Shown here: in pieces, positions 9,901 through 18,960 of the stretch
How positions within the stretch are numbered: position 1 is the first letter of the stretch
How the letters are laid out: each line of letters opens with the position of its first letter
NCBI GenBank assembly: GCA_016291135.1
Contig: JAEFAE010000002.1
Location: 1 to 64,000 of the forward strand
DNA from: Bacteroidales bacterium
GTDB taxonomy: Bacteria; Bacteroidota; Bacteroidia; Bacteroidales; F082
Length of the DNA stretch: 64,000 nt
Reading direction: 5' to 3'
Translations under genes and position numbers: made by a program
The notes under the pieces: model-generated
Told to the model about the DNA's origin: nothing
The model's database searches: none
The model's input: the letters and a program-made list of their open reading frames with translations, nothing else

Positions 9901-10296
9901 CAGGAAATGTTGCGCGAAGGGATGCAGCAGATGCTGGACGAAATGAAAAAGAACGGTCAACTGGGCGACGACGGTCTCAATCAAATCATCAAGGATATGG
10001 AGCGCTTGGAAGAGGATATCGTCAATAAACGGATCACCAACCAGACCCTGGAACGAAACCGGCAGATCGTGTCGCGTATGCTCGAATCGGAAATAGCCCA
10101 GCAAAAACGTGATCAGGATGAGCGTCGCAAATCCAACGAATACAAGGGTTCGCGATTCGACCGTGACGTGGATCCTCTTTATTATGAGCAGCGCATGAAG
10201 AAGAGCCAGGAGTTTTTGAAACAGCAACCGGTTCAATACCAACCCTATTTCAAATCGAAGATCAACGAGTATTACCTAAAAAAGAACAGCCAATAA
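6904..10296 (+). CDS. DUF4175 family membrane protein
   Basis: An 1130-residue protein. The ORF track begins at 6562, but ATG 6904 is the sensible start. It opens with 'MSSKQVLVEKIERF', has a promoter box just upstream, and what precedes it is non-coding in character. Two or three transmembrane helices lie in the first 160 residues, then a periplasmic Ig-like region, then a very long Gln/Glu/Lys coiled coil (about 490-1090). A six-residue repeat (PSSEEQ) interrupts the coiled coil. The domain order fits the Bacteroidota DUF4175 family, whose function is unknown. ybeY follows after one base, so they are probably co-transcribed. Confidence 0.8.
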   Translation: MSSKQVLVEKIERFIRKFYLNRLVQGVLVGAALWIVFYLLVNALEYFSWFSSKVRLGLFVLLLLGSAVVLVHWFLVPLWNLVRFRKRMTHEQAALLIGRFFPDIQDKLLNTLQLADAAETDPENALLAASIEQRTQRLTPVRFTDAVDLKGNLRYLWLFLGLVAVLIGLVCFLPRFAVQPTQRILHYNEAFEKPLPFEVVLSHDAFEATQGSDLPFSIRVTGSRIPDAFYVKSPLGQQLLNKQSVNDYDYVFRNLNHDFSFQVVGGDYCSQPIPVTVHPNPVLLSYRCLVTYPTYIHRAPESFDGKTRLLVPQGARLAFFFSLRDCDSAFIQVDSLWRALPLQDGEATFPLTASSSLAFDLVARNAWSSKFDPLRFAVDVIPDAYPDIRVESFDEALSNDVYYSGLLADDYGLTKLVFHGVVKQPVERTFIVPVVFDKTQPRTSFFHHLNLDSLGVLPGQELEVYFEVWDNDGFHGPKSKRSTTFSYFKASQAMLDSVASQTENEIMDKMAERSQDASKLKDDLEKMLQELAAKKELDWSDKEKIKDLVQQQAQLEEEWNKLQDEQRQLSDFMKENNVANEELLKKQQQINELFEELVPDELKKMMEEIERLLDEMPRDRMQELLKDMKTDNQKMQDLLDRNLALLEQLRMEKDLTDLADKLQQLGEALQEEKTKSAEEAQREFDDLMKTFDSLQEKNQQLTDPFQIQKDEALEESIDQDLEQAAAQEQQEQAGESGDQDAEPSSEEQPSSEEQPSSEEQPSSEEQPSSEPSSSPSSSQSKKNAGKKMQQMANAMMMQMQSGADQQMAEDAHLVRILLENVVRASHQQEALMSSLGRMRNDDPSLSDKIVQQKALADNFTMVEDSLRAMALRQPMIKNYIFDELDVVDRQTEVALKYMNDLRLSMAVANQQTALQSMNNLALMLAESLQQMESSMSGSGSSQQRSKPSKGQQGQNMKNMQQLQEQMGEQLKQLQQQMQSQQGDKLSKQLSEELARMAAEQEMLREGMQQMLDEMKKNGQLGDDGLNQIIKDMERLEEDIVNKRITNQTLERNRQIVSRMLESEIAQQKRDQDERRKSNEYKGSRFDRDVDPLYYEQRMKKSQEFLKQQPVQYQPYFKSKINEYYLKKNSQ
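9130..9213 (+). repeat. 18-bp tandem repeat encoding PSSEEQ
   Basis: There are four full copies and one partial copy of an 18-base unit (ccttcgtccgaagagcaa, with small variants). It is in frame inside the DUF4175 gene and gives (PSSEEQ)4-PSSEP. The copies differ at synonymous sites. It is a likely flexible linker and a likely length-variable site. Confidence 0.9.
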
Positions 10297-10297
10297 G

Positions 10298-10720
10298 ATG
10301 ATCCGTTTCCATACCATCGACGTTTCACTGCCTGTGTTCGACCCCGATGTGGTTCGGGCTTGGGTGTCACAGGTGATTGAAGATCGCGGCTTTGCTGTCG
10401 GTGAGCTGCATTACTATTTTTGCAGTGACGAGGCTTTGTTGCAAATCAACCGCGAGCGGTTGGGGCATGACTTCTATACGGACATTGTCACCTTTCCGCT
10501 TTCGGACGATCCCCACTTTGTTTCCAGCGAGTTTTGCATCAGTCTCGATCGCATTGCCGAGAATGCGACCGCTTTTGGACGCAGTTACGAGAGTGAACTA
10601 TTCCGCGTGATGATTCATGGGGTGCTTCATTTGATCGGTTTTGACGATCACACCGAAAAGGATCAAAAAGACATGCGGGCGATGGAGGAAAAATGTCTCT
10701 TAAAGATTTTAAACAATTGA
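10298..10720 (+). CDS. ybeY: Endoribonuclease YbeY
   Basis: A 140-residue single-strand-specific metal-dependent endoribonuclease used in 16S rRNA 3' maturation and ribosome quality control. The zinc motif is complete ('HGVLHLIGFDDH', three His). The length is normal. It starts one base after the DUF4175 stop and lies upstream of mnmG, another translation-related gene. It acts in the cytoplasm. Confidence 0.95.
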   Translation: MIRFHTIDVSLPVFDPDVVRAWVSQVIEDRGFAVGELHYYFCSDEALLQINRERLGHDFYTDIVTFPLSDDPHFVSSEFCISLDRIAENATAFGRSYESELFRVMIHGVLHLIGFDDHTEKDQKDMRAMEEKCLLKILNN

Positions 10721-10741
10721 ATATCAATAATATAGCATAAT

Positions 10742-10757
10742 TGTTCCTTGTGAAACA
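10742..10757. promoter_or_regulatory. parS-like site upstream of mnmG
   Basis: TGTTCCTTGTGAAACA matches the widely conserved ParB-binding site TGTTNCACGTGAAACA at 14 of 16 positions (mismatches at positions 7 and 8). It lies in the ybeY-mnmG gap. A better match lies on the other side of mnmG. Confidence 0.45.
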
Positions 10758-10767
10758 TTAAAATGTC

Positions 10768-12642
10768 ATGACCTTTGAACTGTATGATATCATCGTAGTG
10801 GGTGCGGGCCATGCCGGGTGCGAGGCTGCCGCTGCGGCTGCCAATTTAGGCAATAAGGTGTTGTTGGTGACCATGGACTTGCGTTTGTTTGCCTCCATGT
10901 CGTGCAATCCGGCCATGGGCGGCATTGCCAAGGGGCAGATTGTTCGCGAGATCGATGCCATGGGCGGCTATTCGGGGATTGTTTCCGACAAAACCATGAT
11001 CCAGTTCCGGATGCTCAACAAGAGCAAGGGTCCTGCCATGTGGAGTCCCCGTTGCCAAAGTGACAAGATGATGTTCTCGGCTGAATGGCGTAGCCAATTA
11101 CAACAAGTGCCCAACTTGGATTTCTGGCAAGATTCCGTCGATGGGCTGTTGTTCGAAGGGGATCGGGTATGCGGGGTCCATACGTTCATGGGTGGCGATA
11201 TCCATTCCAAAGCCGTGGTATTGACCAACGGCACCTTCTTGAATGGCTTGATCCATATTGGGGAGATGCATTTTTCAGGCGGTCGCATGGGCGAGCCTGC
11301 CAGTCAGGGTTTGTCCGACCAACTTCGCAACCACGGGTTCGAGGTGAAGCGTTTGAAGACGGGAACCCCCATGCGTATCGACGGTCGCACCATCGATTTC
11401 GGCAAGCTGGAAGAGCAAAAGGGTGACGACGAGGTGGTTGGCTTTTCCTACCTGAAACACGATCCGATTCCTTGCCAGCGTAGCTGTTACATCGCGCGTA
11501 CGTCACGCAAGGTGCACGACATTCTCCGGAAGGGATTCCAATACTCACCGATGTTTACCGGTCGCATCCAAGGCGTTGGGCCACGGTATTGTCCCAGCAT
11601 CGAAGACAAGATCGAGCGTTTTTCCGATAAGGATTCGCATCAGTTGTTTGTGGAACCTGAAGGATGGACCACCCAGGAATATTACCTGAATGGATTCAGC
11701 TCTTCGCTGCCCGATACCATCCAATATGAGGCCTTGCGAGCCATCGAAGGCTTCGAACACGCCAAAATCTACCGGCCGGGTTATGCCATCGAATACGACT
11801 ACTTCCCTCCCGACCAGCTTCACCATTCCCTGGAGACCCGCCTTGTACACGGTTTGTTCTTTGCTGGTCAAATCAACGGCACTACGGGCTATGAAGAGGC
11901 GGCTTGCCAAGGGTTGATGGCAGGCATTAACGCCCATCTGTTGCTTCACGACCAAGATCCTTTGGTGTTATCCCGGTCCGAAGCTTATATCGGTGTGTTG
12001 ATCGACGATCTGATCACCAAAGGCGTGGACGAACCGTATCGGATGTTTACCAGCCGCGCCGAATACCGTATCCTGTTGCGTCAGGACAACGCCGACACGC
12101 GTTTGACGGAACGTTCCTATCGGTTGGGCTTGGCCAATGAGGCGCGGTACCAGTTGTTGCTGGAGAAAAAAGAAAAGGTAGCTGCGTTGATGGCACAGTT
12201 GGAGCAAACCAGTGTGACCCCTGACGAAATCAACGGCCTTCTGGAACAGCATGGCACCTCCCCTATTGCTCAGCGTACCCGTCTCTCCTACCTTTTGTTA
12301 CGTCCGCAACTGAGTTTGTTCGATTTGATTGAAGGGGTCCCCATGCTTGCTTCCCAATATGCCCTTAAGGATCGTTTTGTCCGGGAGTGTGTGCAGGAAG
12401 CCGAAATCCTCATCAAGTACGATGGTTATATCAACAAGGAATATGACCTGGCTGAAAAGTTGAACCGTCTGGAGTCCTTTAAATTGCCGGTTGATTTCGA
12501 TTACCATACCCTTACTTCCCTCTCGTTTGAGGCGAGGGAAAAACTGAACCGATACCGCCCTGAGACCCTTGGCCAAGCCTCTCGAATCAGTGGTATTTCT
12601 CCGGCCGATGTTTCTGTATTAGCCATATTTTTAGGAAGATAG
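10768..12642 (+). CDS. mnmG: tRNA uridine-5-carboxymethylaminomethyl(34) synthesis enzyme MnmG
   Basis: A 624-residue flavoprotein (formerly GidA). With MnmE it uses methylene-tetrahydrofolate to build the carboxymethylaminomethyl group on wobble U34 of several tRNAs. The N-terminus has the FAD dinucleotide-binding motif ('VGAGHAGCEAA', about 12-22), followed by the conserved 'CNPAMGGIAKG' and 'GTFLNG' blocks. The C-terminus ends in the usual helical MnmE-binding domain ('QASRISGISPADVS'). Length is normal and all parts are present. parS-like sites on both sides hint at closeness to the replication origin. Confidence 0.97.
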   Translation: MTFELYDIIVVGAGHAGCEAAAAAANLGNKVLLVTMDLRLFASMSCNPAMGGIAKGQIVREIDAMGGYSGIVSDKTMIQFRMLNKSKGPAMWSPRCQSDKMMFSAEWRSQLQQVPNLDFWQDSVDGLLFEGDRVCGVHTFMGGDIHSKAVVLTNGTFLNGLIHIGEMHFSGGRMGEPASQGLSDQLRNHGFEVKRLKTGTPMRIDGRTIDFGKLEEQKGDDEVVGFSYLKHDPIPCQRSCYIARTSRKVHDILRKGFQYSPMFTGRIQGVGPRYCPSIEDKIERFSDKDSHQLFVEPEGWTTQEYYLNGFSSSLPDTIQYEALRAIEGFEHAKIYRPGYAIEYDYFPPDQLHHSLETRLVHGLFFAGQINGTTGYEEAACQGLMAGINAHLLLHDQDPLVLSRSEAYIGVLIDDLITKGVDEPYRMFTSRAEYRILLRQDNADTRLTERSYRLGLANEARYQLLLEKKEKVAALMAQLEQTSVTPDEINGLLEQHGTSPIAQRTRLSYLLLRPQLSLFDLIEGVPMLASQYALKDRFVRECVQEAEILIKYDGYINKEYDLAEKLNRLESFKLPVDFDYHTLTSLSFEAREKLNRYRPETLGQASRISGISPADVSVLAIFLGR

Positions 12643-12647
12643 CAAAT

Positions 12648-12663
12648 TGTTTCACGTGAAAAA
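12648..12663. promoter_or_regulatory. parS-like site downstream of mnmG
   Basis: TGTTTCACGTGAAAAA matches TGTTNCACGTGAAACA at 15 of 16 positions. It sits in the 32-base gap between mnmG and the methyltransferase gene. ParB binding is inferred. Confidence 0.65.
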
Positions 12664-12674
12664 CTCGTTTTTGT

Positions 12675-13547
12675 ATGACTCGTTGTCCCTGGTGCCAAGC
12701 TGAAAACAACCATCGTTATTTGCAAGTGAAAGACCATTTCCTTTCGCAGGAAGTATTCGATGTGTTGGCGTGTGATCAATGCGGATTGCTCTTTACGGAT
12801 CCCCGTCCCGATGCAGAGCATATTGGTGCCTATTATGAAAGTGATGAATACCTCAGCCATCAAGAAAACAAATCGGGTTTGGTGCCTCGATTGTATGAGC
12901 GGGTAAAAAGAATCAATCTCAAGAATAAGCGTCGGATGGCCTTGCAAGGTCTTCAAAAGGGACGTTTGCTTGATATCGGTTGTGGTGTTGGTGATTTCTT
13001 GTGTGTAATGAAAGAATCTGGCTGGGAGGTGGCTGGCATTGAGCCTTCGGAACACGCTAAATCCATCGCCCTTAAGCGCTTGGGTTTCCTTCCTTTGGAT
13101 CCATCAGAAGCGAATAGTTATACTGATGCTTCTTTCGATGTGATTACGATGTGGCATGTTTTGGAGCATGTGGACGATTTGCGTGCGCAACTGGCTACCC
13201 TCCACCGGTTGCTCAAGCCGGGCGGTCGCTTGGTGATTGCTGTTCCTAACTATCAATCCTACGATGCAAAATATTATCAGCAGGCTTGGGCGGCGTGGGA
13301 TGTGCCCCGTCATTTGAACCATTTCAACGCTGCTTTTCTCCAAGCCGCTTTTCAAGATTATGGTTTTGAAATCGTTGAACATCAGTCGCTTAACTGGGAT
13401 TCATATTATATTTCCTTCCTTAGTGAGCGTTATTTGACGCATGGTCTTGCCTTGGTACGCGGTGCTTTCCGTGGGGCGGTTTCCAACCTTAAGGCGCATC
13501 GGAACGGGGCCTACTCCAGTCGGGTTTATGTTTTCAAAAAGAAATGA
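12675..13547 (+). CDS. SAM-dependent methyltransferase with N-terminal zinc ribbon
   Basis: A 290-residue cytoplasmic enzyme. Residues 1-40 carry two Cys pairs (C4/C7 and C33/C36), a zinc ribbon often seen in sugar or cell-surface methyltransferases. A class I Rossmann methyltransferase follows: motif I 'LLDIGCGVGDFL' at about 97, then 'DVITMWHVLEHVDD' and 'LLKPGGRLVIAVPN'. The substrate is unknown. The nearby sensor kinase and flippase would allow a role in envelope glycans, but this is only context. Confidence 0.85.
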   Translation: MTRCPWCQAENNHRYLQVKDHFLSQEVFDVLACDQCGLLFTDPRPDAEHIGAYYESDEYLSHQENKSGLVPRLYERVKRINLKNKRRMALQGLQKGRLLDIGCGVGDFLCVMKESGWEVAGIEPSEHAKSIALKRLGFLPLDPSEANSYTDASFDVITMWHVLEHVDDLRAQLATLHRLLKPGGRLVIAVPNYQSYDAKYYQQAWAAWDVPRHLNHFNAAFLQAAFQDYGFEIVEHQSLNWDSYYISFLSERYLTHGLALVRGAFRGAVSNLKAHRNGAYSSRVYVFKKK

Positions 13548-13681
13548 GCCCATGTTGGTTGTTTCGTCCAGAATCCCCTTTTTTCGCCTTTTCAGCGCAT
13601 TTTTACTTTTTTGAACCGGATCTTCATTTTTCAAAAAATCTTCGTAAATTCGCCGTGTTTTTATAAATAATTCTCAATCAA

Positions 13682-16600
13682 ATGGTTAAACGAGGCAAAC
13701 GTCGTCTTTGGATTCCTTGGGTGCTTTGGTCGCTCTTTTTTGGTGCCGCCTTGCTCTTGGGTTGGCATCTCTTTTCCAAATCGGAAGCTTCCCGTGCTTA
13801 TGACGCCCGTCGCATCCAACAATCGGTGCTTCGTTTGGACGGTTCGTTGAAAGACTTTCAGAATGTCCTCTGTACCCTTCCCGATGCCACGGGCATTCTT
13901 TCGGATCATTCCCGGCGGTATGCTTTCTTCCAAGAACAACCTGCGGTCGTCTTTTATGACGATTCGCTTCTGTTTTGGAACATCAATCAAGTGGAGCCAC
14001 GCATTTTGCGGAAACGGGTTCCGCTTCCTTCGGACACCATCATGCATTTCAATGCCGGTGACTTCATAGTGCATGCGTTCCGTCATGAAGGTTTCTCGGT
14101 ATTTCTCTTAGCGACCCTTACTACAGAGTATCCCATAGAAAACACCTTTTTTGTCAATCGGTTCCAACCTTTGCCCATTCGGCGCGAAGTCCATTTTTTG
14201 TCGCAACCCACGCCTGACAGCCATCCCGTTTATGGGCAATCCGGAGCACTCCTCTCCTACCTGGACCTTTCTCCTTCCCCTGCTTTGAATGACCTATACG
14301 AAGGTTGGCCTCTGGTCTGTGTGTTGCTGATGCTCTGCTGCCTGTATTTGCTTTGCTGCCGCTGGGTGGTCGCCAAAATGCCCACCCCCTCCCCTGCCCA
14401 AACCGCCGCGTTCGGTAAGATTGGGCCGGTGATCGCCACCTTGGGTTTTGTCGTGCTCGTGGCTTTTGCCTTCGCCCGCTTGTGTCGCTTTTTCTTTGCG
14501 CATGGTTTCTTCATTCCAGGGGCCATGCGGCTCGACATGTCTTTCCTCTTGCTGTTCGTGTTTCTGTTGCTGGTGTTGACGCTGATGCTGTTGTTGAAGC
14601 GGCTTTTCTTGCGCCATCACGCCACTTCGTCGCGCAACGAATTGTATTTCATGATCTTGCAGTTGATGGTATTGGGCGTCTTGTTGACCTATTGCTACAA
14701 CCGGGAATATACCCGTTTCGAGAACCGGCAGGTACAATCCTTGGCTATGGACTTGGCGGATGAGCGGGATCCTGAGTTTGAGGAGTCTTACCGTCGTTTT
14801 CTCGCCACCGCCCCTTACGACACCACGTTTTTCACCACCCTGCTTTCGGAGGATGTGATGGAAGCGGTGGCCGAAGACTACATGCGTAATTTCCTCTTCG
14901 ACTCGGTGATGAACCAATACAACGTTTTTGCCACCCTCTGCTCGCCGGGTATGGAGCTGGTGGTGCAACCTTTCGACGAGGTGGCCGAATGTGGGGCCTA
15001 TTTCCTCTCGAAAGTGAATGACAACCATGGCGTGGACCTCAACGACGGCCTCTATTTCCTCGATTACAACAGCTTGGATCCCAGCTACCTCTCTACGTTC
15101 AATTTCCTGGTGGGCGATTCCATTTCAAAACGCACGGTCTATCTGGAGTTCACCAAGCCGATCGCTCCCCAAGGATTCGGCCTTCCCAAGATGCTCCAGA
15201 CCGTTCATAGCCAACTGCCCATCGACTACTCTGTCGCTTGCTATCAGGACAGCCTGTTGGTGTATAAGAACGGCTCCTATGTGTATCCCAACTACCTTTC
15301 CGACTACCATCACCAACCCAACGACTTCTATTATGGTCGCCGGATGAAGCATTACACGTGCCAGACCGACGAGGGCAAGGTGATTGCCCTCAGCTTGCCG
15401 CGCCGCGATTGGAAACAGGTGACCACGCCTTTTGTGGTCTTTTTCCTGATCCTGTTGACGAACTTCCTGTTGGTGTATTTCGTGGGCGGGGTCCGGCGGC
15501 ATTATCCCACCGCCCATACCTTGAGCAACCAATTCCAGATGCTGGTGCTCATCGCCTTGGGCCTGTCGTTCCTTGTGGTGGGCCCGGTTTCGGTGCTCTA
15601 CATGCGTGCCTTCTACACCCAGAAGTCGGAAGACTACCATTTTGAGCGGATCCGCACCCTTCTGCTCGACATCACCGGCGAGGTGGACTTTTCCTTCCTG
15701 AAGCAGCCGGGCTTCAAATACGAGTTGGACGGGATCCTCCGGCACTATTCCGAGACGTTTTTCACCGACATCAACCTGTATGGTCTCGACGGAAAGATGT
15801 TGGCCACCACCAGCCCCGAACTCCTCGACCTCCACCTGCAGTCGTCGTTGATGAATGCGGAAGCCTTCCACAACCTGCAAGGGGAGAAGTCGCTGTATTA
15901 CATCCACAATGAGCAACTGGGTGAAGCGGTGTTCCAGTCGGCCTACATCCCCATCCAAGACGCCAGCGGCAAGGTCCTGGCCTACCTCAACACCCCGTCG
16001 TTCGCCAGCCGGTCGGAGTTGCGTTCCGAGATCCTGAATTTCCTGCTGACCTACGTCAACATCATCCTGTTGCTCGTCATGGCCATTCTCGCCTATCTGC
16101 TCTACCAAACCCGTCGGCTGACCGACCCCTTGGTCCGTTTGCAGGAGAAGATGCGTCAGATCGACCTCAACAAGTCGAACGAGAAGCTGGAATGGCGGAG
16201 TTCCGACGAGATTGGCGCTTTGGTCAACCAATACAACCAGCTAGTGGTGGAGCTTGAGAAGAGTGCCGCCGAACTGCGTCGCACCACTACCGAATCGGCC
16301 TGGCGCGGCGTGGCCCGACAGGTGGCGCACGAGATCAAGAACTCGCTCACCCCGATGCGGCTCAGCGTGCAGCTGTTGCAACGCAACATCGCCCAAGGTA
16401 CCGCCACGCCGGAACAGATCCAACGCACCACCAACACCCTCATCGAGCAGATCGACGCCCTCTCCGACATCGCTTCCTCGTTCTCCAGCTACGCCAAGCT
16501 GCCGGAGAATCACCCGCAGCCTTTCGACCTGGCCGAACTGGTGGGCAACCTGGTCAACCTCTACGATAACGAGGAAAACATCACCTTCCGATACGTGTAC

Positions 16601-16954
16601 GATGCCCAGCGGGACCATACCTTCAATGGTGACAAGACCAACCTGAACAGTGCGGTGGGCAACCTGATCAAAAACGCCGTTCAAGCCATCGGGAACGCCC
16701 CCAACGGACAGATTACAGTCAGGCTGGACGACCGGGGCGACCGTTTCGTCGTGTCGGTCAAGGACAACGGAAAGGGCATCAAGGAGGAAGACAAGAACAT
16801 GATTTTCCTGCCCAATTTCACCACCAAGTCGAGCGGTTCGGGCGTCGGGCTTTCCTTGACCTACAACATCGTCAAGGCGGCCGGTGGCACCATTTCGTTC
16901 GACAGCACGGAAGGGGAGGGGGCCGAGTTTGTCATCGAATTGCCGAAAAGTTAA
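13682..16954 (+). CDS. Large orphan sensor histidine kinase
   Basis: A 1090-residue membrane kinase. There are several transmembrane segments (about 12-32, 208-228, 250-275, 285-310, 325-342, 585-605, 620-640 and 785-805) with large periplasmic loops between them. A HAMP linker follows the last helix. The HisKA domain has the phospho-acceptor in 'VAHEIKNSLTPMRLS' (His883), and the ATPase domain has 'NLIKNAVQAIGN', 'DNGKGI' and 'SGVGLSLTYNIV'. The HEIKNSLTPM box recalls NtrY. No response regulator gene is adjacent, so its partner lies elsewhere. The input domain is not a family I recognise. Confidence 0.9.
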   Translation: MVKRGKRRLWIPWVLWSLFFGAALLLGWHLFSKSEASRAYDARRIQQSVLRLDGSLKDFQNVLCTLPDATGILSDHSRRYAFFQEQPAVVFYDDSLLFWNINQVEPRILRKRVPLPSDTIMHFNAGDFIVHAFRHEGFSVFLLATLTTEYPIENTFFVNRFQPLPIRREVHFLSQPTPDSHPVYGQSGALLSYLDLSPSPALNDLYEGWPLVCVLLMLCCLYLLCCRWVVAKMPTPSPAQTAAFGKIGPVIATLGFVVLVAFAFARLCRFFFAHGFFIPGAMRLDMSFLLLFVFLLLVLTLMLLLKRLFLRHHATSSRNELYFMILQLMVLGVLLTYCYNREYTRFENRQVQSLAMDLADERDPEFEESYRRFLATAPYDTTFFTTLLSEDVMEAVAEDYMRNFLFDSVMNQYNVFATLCSPGMELVVQPFDEVAECGAYFLSKVNDNHGVDLNDGLYFLDYNSLDPSYLSTFNFLVGDSISKRTVYLEFTKPIAPQGFGLPKMLQTVHSQLPIDYSVACYQDSLLVYKNGSYVYPNYLSDYHHQPNDFYYGRRMKHYTCQTDEGKVIALSLPRRDWKQVTTPFVVFFLILLTNFLLVYFVGGVRRHYPTAHTLSNQFQMLVLIALGLSFLVVGPVSVLYMRAFYTQKSEDYHFERIRTLLLDITGEVDFSFLKQPGFKYELDGILRHYSETFFTDINLYGLDGKMLATTSPELLDLHLQSSLMNAEAFHNLQGEKSLYYIHNEQLGEAVFQSAYIPIQDASGKVLAYLNTPSFASRSELRSEILNFLLTYVNIILLLVMAILAYLLYQTRRLTDPLVRLQEKMRQIDLNKSNEKLEWRSSDEIGALVNQYNQLVVELEKSAAELRRTTTESAWRGVARQVAHEIKNSLTPMRLSVQLLQRNIAQGTATPEQIQRTTNTLIEQIDALSDIASSFSSYAKLPENHPQPFDLAELVGNLVNLYDNEENITFRYVYDAQRDHTFNGDKTNLNSAVGNLIKNAVQAIGNAPNGQITVRLDDRGDRFVVSVKDNGKGIKEEDKNMIFLPNFTTKSSGSGVGLSLTYNIVKAAGGTISFDSTEGEGAEFVIELPKS

Positions 16955-16974
16955 GCCCAACCAAATATTCAGCG

Positions 16975-16982
16975 TATTTTTG
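16975..16982 (+). promoter_or_regulatory. -7 promoter box for the flippase operon
   Basis: TATTTTTG fits TAnnTTTG and lies 27 bases before the ATG at 17010, in the gap after the kinase gene. No -33 box was found. Confidence 0.45.
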
Positions 16983-17009
16983 CGTTAAAGCACTACGATA
17001 TTACCAACC

Positions 17010-18515
17010 ATGTCAGAAAGCAAACTAGGATCCCTCGCAAAACAAACCGCCATCTATGGCTTGAGCAGCATCATCGGCAGGTTCTTGAACTACCTGCTGG
17101 TGCCCATTCACACCCATCGCATGGCCGCAGAATCGGGAGGCTATGGCATCGTCACCAACCTGTATGCCTACACCGCCCTCCTGCTGGTCATCCTGACCTT
17201 CGGCATGGAGACCACCTTCTTCCGTTTCTCCAACAAAGATGACGTCAACCCCGACAAGGCCTTCTCCACGGCTGGACTGTCGGTGGGCTTTGTCGCTCTG
17301 CTATTCCTGCTGCTGGTGTCGGCATTTTTGAAACCCATTGCTGGCGCCTTGGATTATGCCTTGCATCCCGAGTTTGTGGAAATCATGGCCATCATCGTGG
17401 CTTTCGACGCGTTCCAAGCCATCCTTTTCGCCAGGCTGCGTTATGAAAACCGTCCCATCAAGTTCATGGTGCTGAAACTGTCGTTCATCATCATGAGCCT
17501 GTTGCTCAACCTGTTCATCTTTTATCTGGCGCCGTACCTGAAAGCCCATTTCCCGGCCATGATGGAATGGTACCATACCAGTTACCAGGTGGGTTACATC
17601 TTCATCGCCAACCTGATCTGTACCGTGTTGGTCACCTTCGGTTTCATCCCCGAGATCAAGAAGCTGAAAACCGGCATCGACTTTACGCTGTTGAAGCGGA
17701 TGCTGAACTATACGTGGCCGATCCTGCTCCTGGGCCTGGCCGGCATCCTCAACCAGGTGGCCGACAAGATCGTCTTCAAGAAAATCGTCCCCGGACTGGA
17801 AGGGGAGGAGCAGCTCGGCATCTATGGCGCCTGTGTGAAGATCGCGATGATCATGGCCATGATCACCCAAGCCTTCCGCTATGCCTACGAGCCTTTCGTT
17901 TTTGGCGGCAAGCGCGATACGGCCGACAAGGAGACCCAAGCCAAGGTGATGAAGTACTTCATCATCTTCACGTTGCTGGCTTTCCTTGCCGTGATGATGT
18001 ACATGCCGCTGTTGCAGCATCTCGTCGGTGCCGACTACCGGGAAGGCCTGCGCGTGGTGCCCATCGTGATGATGGCCGAGATCTTCATGGGCATCTATTT
18101 CAACCTCTCGTTCTGGTACAAGCTCATCGACGAGACCTGGTGGGGGGCTCTTTTCTCCGCCATCGGCTGTGCGGTGCTGCTGGCCATCAACTTTGTCTTT
18201 GTGCCGAAATACGGCTATATGGCTTGTGCCTGGGGCGGTTTTGCCGGCTACGGCACCTGCATGGTGCTGTCCTATTTCGTGGGACAGAAAAAGGCGCCAA
18301 TTCCGTACGACCTGAAGTCGGCCTTCCTGTATTTCGCCGTGGCCCTGGTTTTGTTCTTTGTCCAGCAATCCCTCCATTTCGAAAGCAAGGCCTTGACCTT
18401 GGTCGTCAATACCGTCCTGTTGCTGGTCTTTGCCGCCTTCATTTGCTGGAAAGAAAAAGACCTGGTTAAGGCCGTGACCCAGCTTGTAAATAGTAAAATA
18501 TTGAAAAAGAAATAG
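17010..18515 (+). CDS. Polysaccharide flippase, Wzx/MOP family
   Basis: A 501-residue membrane protein with 12-14 helices. The N-terminus ('[20 protein letters not shown]') is typical of the MOP-superfamily lipid-linked oligosaccharide exporters of Bacteroidota. It probably flips undecaprenyl-linked sugar units to the periplasm. It heads a run of five plus-strand genes (flippase, dut, TPR protein, DUF4292, envC-like) with very short spacing; dut starts two bases after its stop. I recall a similar gene order in other Bacteroidales genomes. The substrate is unknown. Confidence 0.85.
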   Translation: MSESKLGSLAKQTAIYGLSSIIGRFLNYLLVPIHTHRMAAESGGYGIVTNLYAYTALLLVILTFGMETTFFRFSNKDDVNPDKAFSTAGLSVGFVALLFLLLVSAFLKPIAGALDYALHPEFVEIMAIIVAFDAFQAILFARLRYENRPIKFMVLKLSFIIMSLLLNLFIFYLAPYLKAHFPAMMEWYHTSYQVGYIFIANLICTVLVTFGFIPEIKKLKTGIDFTLLKRMLNYTWPILLLGLAGILNQVADKIVFKKIVPGLEGEEQLGIYGACVKIAMIMAMITQAFRYAYEPFVFGGKRDTADKETQAKVMKYFIIFTLLAFLAVMMYMPLLQHLVGADYREGLRVVPIVMMAEIFMGIYFNLSFWYKLIDETWWGALFSAIGCAVLLAINFVFVPKYGYMACAWGGFAGYGTCMVLSYFVGQKKAPIPYDLKSAFLYFAVALVLFFVQQSLHFESKALTLVVNTVLLLVFAAFICWKEKDLVKAVTQLVNSKILKKK

Positions 18516-18517
18516 TT

Positions 18518-18955
18518 ATGAAACTACACATTGTCAATACATCGAACAATCCGTTGCCAGCCTACGAAACGGTGAACGCTGCTGGCATGGATTTGCGTGC
18601 CTATTTGCCCGAAGGCCCCGTGACCTTGGCGCCGATGCAACGTTTTTTGGTGCCTACAGGCCTCTATATGGAGATTCCCGAAGGTTACGAGGGACAGGTG
18701 CGTCCTCGCAGCGGCTTGGCGATCAAGAGCGGCATCACGGTGCTCAATACCCCTGGAACCATCGATGCCGACTATCGTGGACAGGTTTGTGTGATCTTGA
18801 TCAACCTCTCCGACAAGCCGTTCGTCATCAACAGTGGGGACCGTGTCGCCCAGCTGGTCATCGCCCGTTGTGAACAGGTGGAGCCGGTGCAGGTGGAAGT
18901 GCTCTCCGAGACGGAACGCGGTGCGGGGGGATTTGGACATACGGGACAACATTGA
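18518..18955 (+). CDS. dut: dUTP diphosphatase
   Basis: A 145-residue trimeric dUTPase that hydrolyses dUTP to dUMP and pyrophosphate, keeping uracil out of DNA and supplying dTMP synthesis. All five motifs are present: '[10 protein letters not shown]', '[12 protein letters not shown]', '[12 protein letters not shown]', 'GDRVAQLVI' and the C-terminal '[10 protein letters not shown]'. In the last, His replaces the more usual Ser. The start is two bases after the flippase stop. Confidence 0.97.
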   Translation: MKLHIVNTSNNPLPAYETVNAAGMDLRAYLPEGPVTLAPMQRFLVPTGLYMEIPEGYEGQVRPRSGLAIKSGITVLNTPGTIDADYRGQVCVILINLSDKPFVINSGDRVAQLVIARCEQVEPVQVEVLSETERGAGGFGHTGQH

Positions 18956-18960
18956 ACGGA

